From contig OX246739.1 of assembly GCA_945910005.1 (NCBI GenBank), forward strand, positions 35,598,608 to 35,662,607: a stretch of 64,000 nucleotides of DNA, written 5' to 3'. A program made the translations under genes and the position numbers. The notes under the pieces were generated by a model, which ran no database searches, was not told where the DNA came from, and saw only the letters and a list, made by a program, of their open reading frames with translations. The stretch's first letter is position 1. Each line of letters starts with the position of its first letter. This document shows positions 11,755 through 23,900 of this stretch, piece by piece. This DNA is from Isoperla grammatica. Taxonomy: Eukaryota; Arthropoda; Insecta; Plecoptera; Perlodidae.

Positions 11755-14740
11755 TTGGGGTAGCAACTGTAAGTTTGTTCTTACAAGTGTTAACAAAAAT
11801 TAATATAGAGTATTATAATATGTGAGTTGAATGTCGTGAACATAGCTTGTGACCTAGGAATAATAAACATAATACCAAGTACTGCCGGTGATGGAAATGC
11901 AAATGAGATTCGGGCGTTATCGCCTCAACGAGGGTTGAGGCGGCGGACATGGCCGGTTAGGCTAGGCCCAGCACCATGTGTGTATTGAACGGGCTTGGGA
12001 CTAGCGAGGGCCTAGGGCTGCGGAGCGCATCCAGAGACCATATGCCGGGGAGTGCTTTAAAAACGGAAGGGAAATTGCACGAGCATGTTTATGGCTAGTT
12101 TGCGTGAAGATAGCTCGAAAAAGGTTCTCTTTGAAACCTGCTGCAGAGTAAAAAACTAATATAATAAACCCATACGAATGCCGGTATAAAGTTCCGCTTT
12201 AAAACGTATAAGGTTCTGTCTCAAAGGGTTCAAAAACAAAGCATTTTCGCACTTTGCAATAGAGATAGGGAAATGATATGAATTTGTGTTTCAGAGAATT
12301 CAATTTACGTATTGCCTGAAGAATACACGATGAGGAGGTTTCGTTGGACGAGGCGACGGAACAATTACACTGATCAAGTTGATGTTATTTTGAGTCCCTT
12401 CAAATAAAGAGGAAAGTGAATTGTGTCTCGTTCTGCTACTGTAGGTTCCTTGTCTAATCAAGAAGACATCAGTAAACAAGGTGCCGGGGCACGATCAAAT
12501 TATGGCAACAAAGTCTGTTGTCTGGAGAATAGAAAATATCAATATACACTAACACAATCACTCAACGTTTATTTACGGGGTTAACGATTGTACTATGAGG
12601 CAGTTCAAATTGAGGCGTTTTCCAAAAATTCCTTTGTCCACAAAGAGTGTTATTTTTAGGAACAACTAAAATTAAGATAACAGTGCATATTTAGTTTTTT
12701 TTTTTGTATATACAGTTTTCTTTTAACACAAACACGCAGTGGAAATTGGTTGCTTTTATGATAGGACTGTGGTTGTTTTTGTGTCAACAAAGACAGCGTA
12801 TTATGATAAAGCTATAATGGAGAAATTTAGTGATACTAATAACGCAAAACCTAATTATTGGAAAATGGGCGTTTTTGTAATTAACGGCTCAATTATCTAT
12901 ATCACGCCAGAATTTCGATATCAATATCATCGGATATTAACAATATGTAAAATAGAGCTTATGATCATAATATTATGTTATACCTATTAATTTATGAAGG
13001 GTTTTCCGAAGGATTTTCATCCAATGTTTTAAACAAATTTCTCGCCATTGTTTCTAAAATAATTTTACAAAATAAAACATTGTTGATTTGGTTATATCAG
13101 GGTGCATATCCACATGAAGAAGCACGCAAGCACCACGTGCAAGATAGGCAGAAATAACGGTGATATATAGAAATACCGATATCCATGCAACAGATAATTA
13201 ATTACATTACGTGGGTCCAAGCTTAACATTATTTTGTAAAAGGTTTTCCAAATCAAACCTTTTGGCAGACTATTGTCATGATTGCTTGCTAGTACGGAAA
13301 GTATAAGATTATGATTGTGTCTTACAATGCATTAAGCATAGCCGTTTAGTCTCGGAGTAAGGAGTTAACAAGCGCTCTTTATTTTATTTTTGTGCATTGT
13401 TGATTTTACAAAAAACATTTGTCTCTATTATTTTGTTTTGATTTTTAAATCCAATTGCTTTCAAATTTTGCTACTTGTATCTTTCCCAAATACATTCATC
13501 TTCATATTTCACCCACTCATCGTCTCGAATAGCCAAATGTACAAATATTGAACGTAAAATCCAAATATCAAATAAAATCTTGCAAAATATCAAAACTTCT
13601 GAAAGACTGTTTGCAATCGATCAGAACGATCGGAAATCACAACTTTAAATTATGTACAAAGCAGCCAGGAAAATAAACAAACGTAAAACTAAACTCAATT
13701 ATCCTTGACCCAAAGTTTCAGTAGCAGTCGAACCAAACTCGCGCCATTATTTATCTGTTTATAAAATGTGATCCAATAATCCACAACCTGCCAAAAAGTG
13801 ATTGCGTTCTCCAAATTAGACAGCATGGCTAATTTATGTGCGCCCAATAATCCGGGGGGTGTAAGGGGCGCTTCTCTGTGACAGGCAATCTCCTGCGACG
13901 TCTTCCGGTCGCATGTATACGTCGCCGTAATATTACCCTCGCTTCGTCGGTCTCTGTTAAAACCGATCACAAACATGGAAGTGTGCGGCTTCTATGATGG
14001 CGTACAATCTCTTGTAAATGTGTTATTTATTATTATTTAGAAGACGTTTCTGGTACAGATCAGTTCGGTTGAAGCCCATGAACTCTGTCACGATGTACAA
14101 GCGTAATTTATGTTTTAGACACGAAGGAATTGATGGTTTTCTCGAGTCTTCAAACTATGTAAGATGACAAAAATCATTGAGGGCATTTCTCGAAGCTACA
14201 AGTATGAGCTGCATTTTAGTCTCCTAACTATAACTGCCAGCCAATCACATTTTTAGACGTCACTTCCATTGTTGCTTGAGCAACTATTTAGATGACTGCG
14301 AATCCCGTGCTGTCTAGATCAAATGCCATCAGTTTAGAAATGTTAGATACGACCAAACTTGATTTCTTCGACACAGAACTATCCAACAGCTGGACTCGAT
14401 ACCTCGAACGCCATCACAACGCTGAAATGAGGGCCTACCTCGTATAATACGGAACGCATCACGTGCTGCGACCTTTATTCAAGAGAATACGGTTCCCGTA
14501 TCTCCCTACGATCTCGGCGAGGTTATTCAAAGTGGTGGAGTAACTGGCCGTGATCAAGTGTCGGAGTAGGCCGCACTTTATCGGCGCAGGAAGGTTATCG
14601 GCCACCTGGGGGCCGGGGATCCATCTTGCACCGCTTTAGTTGGCCGCCCTCGCATTCTCTGACCTGACTCACGGCCGCCAATACATTCGGTTCGGGTCGG
14701 CGCTACCGGAAAGATGGGGCCGTAAATTTTATTTAAAGGT
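11755..14740. other. Unique non-coding sequence
   Basis: No supported gene or repeat. It has a GC-richer patch at about 11880-12060, including an ATGCAAAT octamer, with AT-rich DNA elsewhere. The 93-codon minus-strand open frame ending at 13695 shows no recognisable domain and no convincing splice context. Confidence 0.5.
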
Positions 14741-14799
14741 GTTTGTAAAATGTTAAGGGTCTCTACTAACTAGGAAATGTACTAGGATCAAGAAGACGT

Positions 14800-15150
14800 A
14801 TATGTCTCTCATGATACAACTGATGGTCGATAGCCAACCACCTAGTCGAGTTATTGTATACTTGCCCTAACGTAGCCGACCTCCAATCATTATCTACGTG
14901 CCACTTTCATGCACGCTGTTTCAACGATAACTAGCAGACTCCTGGCCAACAGGGTATTCTTATTATCTTTGCTCCTGGCGTTCTTTTAGTGCACAAGCCT
15001 CATGCAGTCACGCCCGCAGTATTAGGAATTTCCGGATATCCAACACTAGGTCGTAGATTATCCCTAATGAATCTTTGTCACGTAGATGGAAGAAACTAGA
15101 GAAGTATAAAATTAAGTTGGTATTATAGTTACGTGGGAACCACTTTAGTC
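14800..15150 (-). repeat. Diverged dispersed repeat, family F4, copy 1
   Basis: Read on the minus strand, it shares an ordered series of short blocks with 61440-61740, 30780-30965 and 57440-57745: ACTTCTCTAGTTTCTTCCAT, GGATAATCTACGACCT, AATTCCTAATACTGCGGGC and CGTTGAAACAGCGTGCATG. Identity is moderate, so the family is old. The element class is unknown; no ends were defined. Confidence 0.55.
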
Positions 15151-17942
15151 TATCCTTGAGTGTACGACATACGGTATCCTTTCTTCAGTGGCCATGGGAT
15201 GGTTTATCGTGCGAAGCGCTCGCGCTTATACATCTTCCCCCTCCCCCCAAGAACCACCACCCTCCACCATACAATAACTTGTGCATACTCGTTATTGTTT
15301 AGCGACATGCGACATAGATCTTCACACGCGACACACTTAAGTAGAACCATAACTAACACACCGAGTTAGTCACCTGAGAGGGCAGATCAGGCAAAGCTGG
15401 TGTGCACCCCCTAACTGGTATCCCTACGAAGTCATTATTACTATTATTAGTATTACTAATAGTACACGAGCGCAAAACCGTGTATACGTGCTTACTCCCT
15501 TCAGTTTATTAAATAAACGCGATCTCTCAGCATTGGATACGTGCACGGTGTATAGCCTTTAAAGTTATACGATACTTTGTACTTTGATGATTTAACATAA
15601 AATAATAGTAATAATACAAAATAATGAAAGATTCTCTTCCTATAAAACTACGTGAAATGAACTTGATTTTAGTTAGTAATATGGAGAGAAGTACAAAATA
15701 TTGAAAAAGTTTTGTTAGCATGATAAGAACTAAGTATTTAATTCAAATTTAATAAGTTTAAAATGTTTTGATCGATACGGTATATTGCGTCAATCCCAAG
15801 AAAGATGGCGGCTACCCGCACCGATGTGACGTACGACCATATTGTGTTCAGGGAAGTTAGGTAAAAAATGGGGGGACGATTGTTTCATTTGTAGTACAAG
15901 TAGTAGTATTATAGTTCATACTACAATATGATTCTATAGTTTCATTCCAACACTGTTTTTAACAACACTTTTGTACATTAACACCGAATGGCTGCAATAA
16001 AGCTAGCAATATACACTTCGCAATAACTCCATCGTTAAACACAAACAAGCCAGTAGTTTAGAATTATATCTTCTCTCTCAGACGCCGGTATGAAGGTATT
16101 TACTGCGTTCTAAGCAATAAGCATGGCGTATTTATCAAAAATGTAATTCTATTACGCTGGAATTGACATCAACATCACATAAACTTAGAATTTTAGTTTT
16201 CCTTTTATTTTAAGACCATCTGTTGAACTGATTTTAGCTTTTCACGTCTCACATACCCACGGTCAATAAATCCGGAAAATGCCCTTTGAGGAAACTCACT
16301 GAAGATCCTTCTAACTATTGCAATTAGTTCGTAAAGCTACTTCATTGTCGCTGGTCGGAATTGACAGGATGACAAGAGTAAGTCGTAGCTTTCCTCTGGA
16401 TATAAGACGCTCACTCATTGGTGTTCTTTGTCAACAGGAAAGCACTGCACGGCACTGTACGGCACTGCAGGTATTGACATCAACACTGCACGGCACTGCA
16501 CTGCAACGCGCGGGGTCAGGTCTTGTTAATAATGCATAGCCATATGACCTGCATGAACTTCTGAGATCGACTTGTTGTGGTGCTTGATAAGTGATAACCC
16601 GTGAGTTGTGAGTATCAAATGCTGAACAAAGCCGCGACCCGCGAGTCTACTTTGCTCCTGTATCATTCTGATTGTTTGTAACAGAAGCATTTACTGAACA
16701 CCTGGCTGGGCAAAGACCACTTCCCAATCCCTCCGCCTCATATCCAACTGTACAGAAGACACTGTAAACACGTCTCTTAGTGAGCCATTGCCAAATTTAA
16801 CAATACACAAAATAAAAATACCTTCAGAGCAAAATAATATTATTTGATATAAAGTATATTTTGGAACGGTAATGAAGAAGATGATGGTTTGCTGATGTAT
16901 TATAATAAAAACAAAATTCTAACAAAGTGAATCACAAAGGAACGAACATTAGCATCGTGTTCTGAACTTTACGAAGAAGTATAATTAATAATTAAAACTT
17001 CTTTAGGCATTTTTACTCTAATTTCATTTAATTCATTCGAATTTTTCTTTGGTACAAGTTCGTGTAATTCCTTTGAAGTGTTGATTATTTGCAGTCGGAT
17101 AATGAACATCTTACAACAAGAACTCAACTATTTTAATTACCATCGCAACAAAGAGTTAGATGGTCCCGGGGCGGTTAGTCCTCTAGCTAGGCGGCAGAGC
17201 GCGCCACCGGCAGAGGTAACTTTTACTTCCGGCCGTAATAACGCAAAGTTATGTGTTTAGTAAGAAAATTCTGAAATGTTTAGTGAGAGTATAAAGTTTG
17301 GCGAGTTAGTGACGTCATAGTTTTTGTTACGCTGTTGCCGTGTTACGTGTGTGGCGACATTAAGGGGGAATTATGACGGGGCCGCGCTGATGAATAAATA
17401 TCACCGCCTCGTGATAAAAACAAACCGAGCAAAGTTGTGAGCGCGCGAACATCAAAACGGTGAAGAGGGGAAAGTTGGGGGAGCCATTTTGGAACGGTTT
17501 CAGATTAACGCCAACATTCGTAATTGTCTGACTTATTGGCGTTTCATAGCTCGCTGGAGTTGTTAAGGTTGCACAGTACGGTCGCTTTAAGTATTTTATG
17601 TTCGGCATCGTCGTTGGTGACGATATTTACTACTTACACAGATATTTGCAATATCTTATAGTTCCTAAGAATGTACACACAAAGGCTCCTATGTGTAGAG
17701 AGATTAATACATCTGAGGTCGGAATGAGACCAGTTCACAGAGTGTTCATTCGTCCCCCCTTTAAACAGGACAGTCTCGATTTTTAGGGACCTGTCCCTGT
17801 GTCCCCACAACTGTTTACGGGGACGCTGTTTTGCCCAGTTTTTTTGTAATATACCGCCGATTCATGTGTGAATTAATCACAACAAATAAATGTAAACATT
17901 TAAATTTGTATTTGATTATTCACCCAAAATTAGCCTACTGGC

Positions 17943-18097
17943 TCAGCAGGGCGATTCTGTATGAGCGACGATAAGTTTATCACCGGTTTTGGTCGTTACT
18001 GAAGGCGAATGCAAGGCGGTGATTGGCTCATCGGCTTCTTCTAACAACTAAAACCGGCGATAAACGTATCGTCGCCCATACAGAATCGCCCTGCTGA
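17943..18097. mobile_element. Foldback MITE, about 155 bp
   Basis: Long inverted arms: TCAGCAGGGCGATTCTGTAT at the left is matched exactly by ATACAGAATCGCCCTGCTGA at the right, and the next 25 bases are nearly complementary (ACGATAAGTTTATC with ACCGGTTTT). The centre holds GGTGATTGGCTCATCGG. No flanking target duplication is clear, and no second copy was seen in the window. Confidence 0.8.
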
Positions 18098-18788
18098 TCG
18101 TTGTTAATGATATTTTGAGGATAAAAATAGCGCAGCATTGTTTCGCATCCGGCGACTGGGGCTCTGCCCCAGACCTCTTAGGCCTACAACCCACGCAGCT
18201 ACACGCTTCAAAGTTATGGCTGATAGCGGCTCAGTTCCGGTTTTTCACTTTAAAAGAATGGACACCCTGGACTAGTTATACTTACACGTTGTGGCTATGG
18301 TTGGAAATACCCCTGCCGTACAGAGAGAAGAACCCAGCGCGAGCCTACGTTTTTATAACATCTGAAAAATGCCACACACTATTGAGGTCGTGATGACAGA
18401 GGCGGACACTCAGCGCCATACATTATATTACATTCGATATATTGCCTTCCTTTTCGGATTGAGACCACTGACATGACTATAATTTCACAAGGTTTTAATA
18501 CTCATCCTGTCTTTCGCCGTTACAACTAGAAACGTTCGTAAACTTATCCATAAAACCCATTAATTGTAATTCAATATGGTTGCAATTATCAAAATAAATA
18601 CAACTACATACCAGATCATCAAGGAATTAATTACTATTACTCTTTATTGTAAATACAATCGCATATAAAGAATTGTATCATACTAAGCTTTTAATTGAAA
18701 GTACGTAACTATAGTCCCGTTCTCAGAACCTTATCTATACATCTACTTTCATGCACGCTGTGTCTTTCTTCACATATACCTAATGTAT
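18098..18788. other. Unique non-coding sequence
   Basis: No supported gene. A short CTTTCATGCACGCTGTGTC block near 18745 resembles part of the F4 repeat. The 92-codon open frame starting at 18115 has no recognised domain. Confidence 0.45.
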
Positions 18789-19260
18789 AGGGGTCCGTGA
18801 AAACGGTTTTATTTTACAGTAAATTTCGTTTTTGAAGTAACAAATTTCGGTGTAATTTAAGAAAAACTGTATTTTGACGGTTTTATTCATATTTTCACGC
18901 ATGTAGCGTTTCATTTATAACTTACATATGGGTGCTTTATCTACGAGAAGTTTGAATATGCATTTATACAGTGTTACTTGGGACACTTTATTTTTTCCAG
19001 ATTGTCTATACCGGCAAAAAAGCAGAAAAAATGAGCTTATGATTAAAAACCTCTTATTTTTCATCTTTTTCGTCATTAAAAACACGAATAATACGAATTT
19101 CGGTGTTATTCACCGATTTATACGAATTTCGGTGTTTGGCGGTGATTCAATTTTGACATTTTCATGTTTAAAATCGATCAATTCATGCTCATTTTGTGAA
19201 ATAAAATTATTCCTACATATTTCGGTGTTATCGTTATTCGCGAAATACACGGACCTCTAG
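18789..19260. mobile_element. hAT-like non-autonomous element with direct flanking repeat
   Basis: The ends are inverted: AGGGGTCCGTG at the left and CACGGACCTCT at the right. TAATGTAT, extending to a 10-bp TAATGTATAG match, occurs at 18781 and again at 19261, giving an 8-bp or longer target duplication typical of hAT. The motif ATTTCGGTGT appears at least four times (near 18844, 19096, 19126 and 19220), as expected for subterminal transposase-binding repeats. The 110-codon open frame at 18928 lies wholly inside and is AT-rich and low in complexity; it is not called as a gene. Confidence 0.75.
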
Positions 19261-19462
19261 TAATGTATAGTCTTCCGCTTGGTTCACAACTCTCGTTAGC
19301 TACGCCCACAGTTCCAGGTAACCTACCGAATGTCATATCGCTAAAGAACATGTTTTAAGTAAACTAAATTACTATTGTACTCGACTATTTCGAAAGCATA
19401 AGACTACTTATGCTGAGGAAAGTTTAGAGTAGAAGAGCTTGTGTTTCTATTATCATGATTGT

Positions 19463-20535
19463 GTGGCGCGTGCGCAGTAGCCACGTGACGTCACACGATG
19501 ATGTGGATCAGTGAGGGAGATGCGTGCGCAGTAGCCACGTGACGTCACACAATGATGTGGATCAGTGAGGGAGATGCGTGCGCAGTAGCCACGTGACGTC
19601 ACACGATGACGTGGATCAGTGAGGGAGGCGCGTGCGCAGTAGCCACGTGACGTCACACGATGACGTGGATCAGTGAGGGAGGCGCGTGCGCAGTAGCCAC
19701 GTGACGTCACACGATGACGTGGATCAGTGAGGGAGGCGCGTGCGCAGTAGCCACGTGACGTCACACGATGACGTGGATCAGTGAGGGAGGCGCGTGCGCA
19801 GTAGCCACGTGACGTCACACGATGACGTGGATCAGTGAGGGAGGCGCGTGCGCAGTAGCCACGTGACGTCACACGATGACGTGGATCAGTGAGGGAGGCG
19901 CGTGCGCAGTAGCCACGTGACGTCACACGATGTGGATCAGTGAGGGAGGCGCGTGCGCAGTAGCCACGTGACGTCACACGATGACGTGGATCAGTGAGGG
20001 AGGTGCGTGCGCAGTAGCCACGTGACGTCACACGATGACGTGGATCAGTGAGGGAGGCGCGTGCGCAGTATCCACATGACGTCACACGATGACGTGGATC
20101 AGTGAGGGAGGCGCGTGCGCAGTAGCCACGTGACGTCACACGATGACGTGGATCAGTGAGGGAGGCGCGTGCGCAGTAGCCACGTGACGTCACACGATGT
20201 GGATCAGTGAGGGAGGCGCGTGCGCAGTAGCCACGTGACGTCACACGATGACGTGGATCAGTGAGGGAGGCGCGTGCGCAGTAGCCACGTGACGTCACAC
20301 GATGTGGATCAGTGAGGGAGGCGCGTGCGCAGTAGCCACGTGACGTCACACGATGTGGATCAGTGAGGGAGGCGCGTGCGCAGTAGCCACGTGACGTCAC
20401 ACGATGACGTGGATCAGTGAGGGAGGCGCGTGCGCAGTAGCCACGTGACGTCACACGATGTGGATCAGTGAGGGAGGCGCGTGCGCAGTAGCCACGTGAC
20501 GTCACACTATGATGTGGATCAGTGAGGGAGGCGCG
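19463..20535. repeat. CpG-rich minisatellite, 54/51-bp unit, about 20 copies
   Basis: The unit contains GTGCGCAGTAGCCACGTGAC, then GTCACACGATGACGTGG, then ATCAGTGAGGGAGGCGC. Fifteen or so copies are 54 bp and about five lack a GAC, giving 51 bp. Both lengths are multiples of three, so a 378-codon minus-strand frame stays open (RVTSRGYCARASLTDPRH repeated). That frame is an artefact of the period: no start context, no other domain, no splice signals. Each unit carries an E-box (CACGTG) overlapping a CRE (TGACGTCA), an ATF6-type TGACGTGG, and a GCGCGTGCGCA that resembles an NRF1 site. Confidence 0.93.
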
Positions 20536-20911
20536 GAGATCGAACGGGGACGCGAGAAAATCAGCCAGTGACGCCGACAAGGAAGCCAATCACATTCAAC
20601 TCCCAGCGCACCTTAAGGTGATAACAAGAGTCAAACCTGATGCCGTCCGTACACCGGCCTAGGTCTTCCCATACTGTGGTTTAGTGAACCTCAGTATTAT
20701 GTCGCTGTAGCGGATCGTAAACGCGCCTTTTCACACCACGTCCACGACAGTGTTGATATTTGGATTTGGTCCCTTATTGTGGCCATGTTGTTCTAAAATA
20801 ATAAGTAAACTTTGTATTACTATATTTTTTTCTTTATTCTTCTCTTCTCTCTTTTCAATTCCCTCCTTATTTCTCTCTTTTTATTAACATTTTCTTTGAT
20901 ATTTGTTTGCA

Positions 20912-23900
20912 TTTTTAGGGCGCGACAGCGGCCTTATAAGTTTGCACCAGATTTATGTATGTATGTATGTATGTATGTATGTATGTATCCGTTCGCATTT
21001 CACGCGCGACAAGAAAGATGTATTTATTTGAAGTAGAAGATATTAACGAATATAAATGAAACTTGTCAATAATGATCTCAGTAGAATGACGTATGTGTTT
21101 TGTAAATCTCAATATTTTGAGCTGGGCGTAAGTACCACTAAGTGCAAGTTTTGTAAGACAACAAAATTTGTTACTTTGCACATCGCTACGGTTTTTTAAA
21201 AAATGTCTGCTATCAATTTTGCGTTATCATTATGAAACTCAAACTTGACCTGTAGTAATCCTTTGACTTTAGAATGGCGTAACATTTACATTTCTGACAT
21301 TTGTATTTGAGACGCTACGTGTTACAGAAAATTCATTCAATTTTAAATTGTGTTTTTGGTTTTACACTTTATGGCCAATCTGAAGTAATGTTTATGCATT
21401 GTTACGAAAAATACGCATTCATGTTCTAAATCCAGTCGTATGTGATAGAAAAAAACAAAATAATACATAAAATATTATCCAGGGGTGACTAAACAGGTCA
21501 AGTTTTGGCCCGCATTTTGGGCTCGGCAAGATAAATGAATTTATTTCTGGTTGAAGATTGCAACCCATATTACTGATTTTTTGCATGGCATTTGTCACTA
21601 AAGGAATGTAATAGTATGTAAATTAGCAATGCTATTGGTTGAAGGATAGATGAATAATTCTAGTTTGAACGATCCTCAGCTCAGCCTCGCGCTATAAAGA
21701 ACGACAAGTGAAATGCTCGTGTTTACGTGTGCGTGGACAAAATGTGGAATGACTGTTGTAGTACACTTACGCAAATGAGTCTTCCATTGTTAGATGCCCA
21801 ATTACTATTATGGCAATGCAAAAACCGAGGATTTGTCCGGTGATACAAAAAGCAGTCTGGCCCAGATCGTATGTCGCCATGCTTCAAAGCCGGATTATAT
21901 GTTAGTCACTCAACGATACTACCCTTGCAAAATGCATATGGCTGTTATTGAAATAAAACCGTGAAAGTTGTAATACGGAAAACTAAAACATGATATTAAT
22001 ATTACACAGAGCTGTATTTATTTGGTGTAGGCCTACACTGTAAAGTGTAGGCCTATATTACATACTAAGATTTTATTAAGTGTGTACAGTGTATCATTTT
22101 TCTTTCTAATATTTGCGGTATGTACCCGATAGCGCAATTAGCAAGAGATTTGTATGTACGGCCGGAGTTAGAGCAGTTGCAACTTTGTAGTATACTTTCG
22201 TATGACACGACAGCGATTATCAAATTGGTTGTATTACTTTGAATATATTTATTCGTATGTATCACTGATTAATATTCACAAGAAACCATGCACGTACCTC
22301 TCGTAACCAGAACATCAAACGACTTGATGATAGTAGAACCTTTATTAACAATATCGGTCTCTACAGCCAAAGCTCTTGCCATTCGACACAGAACAATAAC
22401 AAAACATGTATTAAAAACAAAAATTGAAATTTAAGCAATTAACACTTAATGTATGTTTTAAAAAGCTAATAAGAAAGTGATGCCTAAAAATAGAAATAGA
22501 TGAACGTAAAATGCATAAAAAATATCTTCGGTGAAGCTTGCACTCAGCTTGAATAATTTTCGAAACGTCTCGAAAAACAAGGTTCTTGTTCACCTATCAA
22601 CTATCATAAGACCTATTACTCTGATATCTGTAAGATTGTAATAGGTCGTATAGTAGGATAGTCGAATCGTCGAATAGTCGAGTTATAGGTATGCTTCTTC
22701 ATACGGTCCACTTTCTCCGCTTGTTCCATGTGATCCTCAAACCGGACAGTTGGATATAAAATAAACCCTTCCGACTTCCCCCTGTATGTATTTAATTAAT
22801 TGAAGTTAATTGATATGTTGTGTGACGAAACGTCAGTAAACTGTGGCTTCACTGTAAAAGCACGCTGCCAGCTTATTGGTTAATGGCATCATGTTTAGTG
22901 GCAAGTGAATTATGAGGGTCTGTTTCATATCGGGGTCAGACACAGGAGGCGAAGAGGGAGGGGGAATCTTACCATGTGTTTATACAAAAAACGGAACATG
23001 CACCTAAATTATCGTATAGCTCGCAGTTTTGACTGTGTCGCCGTGATAGAATTCATTTTGCCTATCTGGACACTGTTCGTCACTATGTTCTAATGCCACA
23101 ACAGTATGTAGAAACATTATCAGATTATAAATTTCAGCCCTTACATGACATGCATAAAGAAATTAATATATTCATATAGTAGAAATAGCATTCATTCTCC
23201 TTTTTGCAAGTCCAATTTACAGGTAAAAAATCATAATCCTAATGATGTCGGGATTGTTTTATGGGAGTTGTGTCTCAGGATTCTAATTATTTTATTTTTA
23301 ATATTATTGGTTCACCAATAATAATTATTATTTTCATAATTTTGGTATGTAGTACGTGTCTTGCCCAAAAGTCAAAGTATCAAAGCATTACGTTTTACTG
23401 AATTCAAATTGTTTTATCGCACTTAGAACCATATCTACGAAATCTGTTATATTTATTGTTTCATGAAGTTTATGATCATTGTGCAATATGATATGTATTG
23501 TATGATTTTTTTGATGCACTCGTTAGGCCTACCGTTTTCTATGTTTCCTGGTATATCGTGTACGGATTATTGCCATGTCCTTATTTCCCCCATTTGTGTG
23601 GAATTTCTTGTGCTGTGAAAACAGATGCCTTGTGGTCCGCGTAATGGTTTGGTCATGCTTTAATCGGTGGGGCTGACTGTAAGGATCAAATTTCATCTGG
23701 AAAGTGTCACAGAATTTGTACCTGGCCGTGGCCGTTATGGTTTCCGATATTTATGTGGCGTGAGGGGGGTTGTTTCTTAAAATCAGTATGAGAACAAAAT
23801 CCGTCCACATATGCAGTAGTCTTCACAGCGAGTGCATGGGTGCGTGTTGACTTGTCCATGTGATTTGTATAATCGACGATCTATGAGTGTGCTATCAACA

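Noticed and set aside
18928..19260. 110-codon open frame
   Set aside because: It lies wholly inside a hAT-like non-autonomous element, is rich in Phe, Ile and Asn codons from AT bias, and ends at the terminal repeat.
19453..20589. 378-codon minus-strand open frame
   Set aside because: It is produced by a minisatellite whose unit lengths (54 and 51 bp) are multiples of three and lack stops in one frame. There is no non-repeat domain, signal peptide or splice context.
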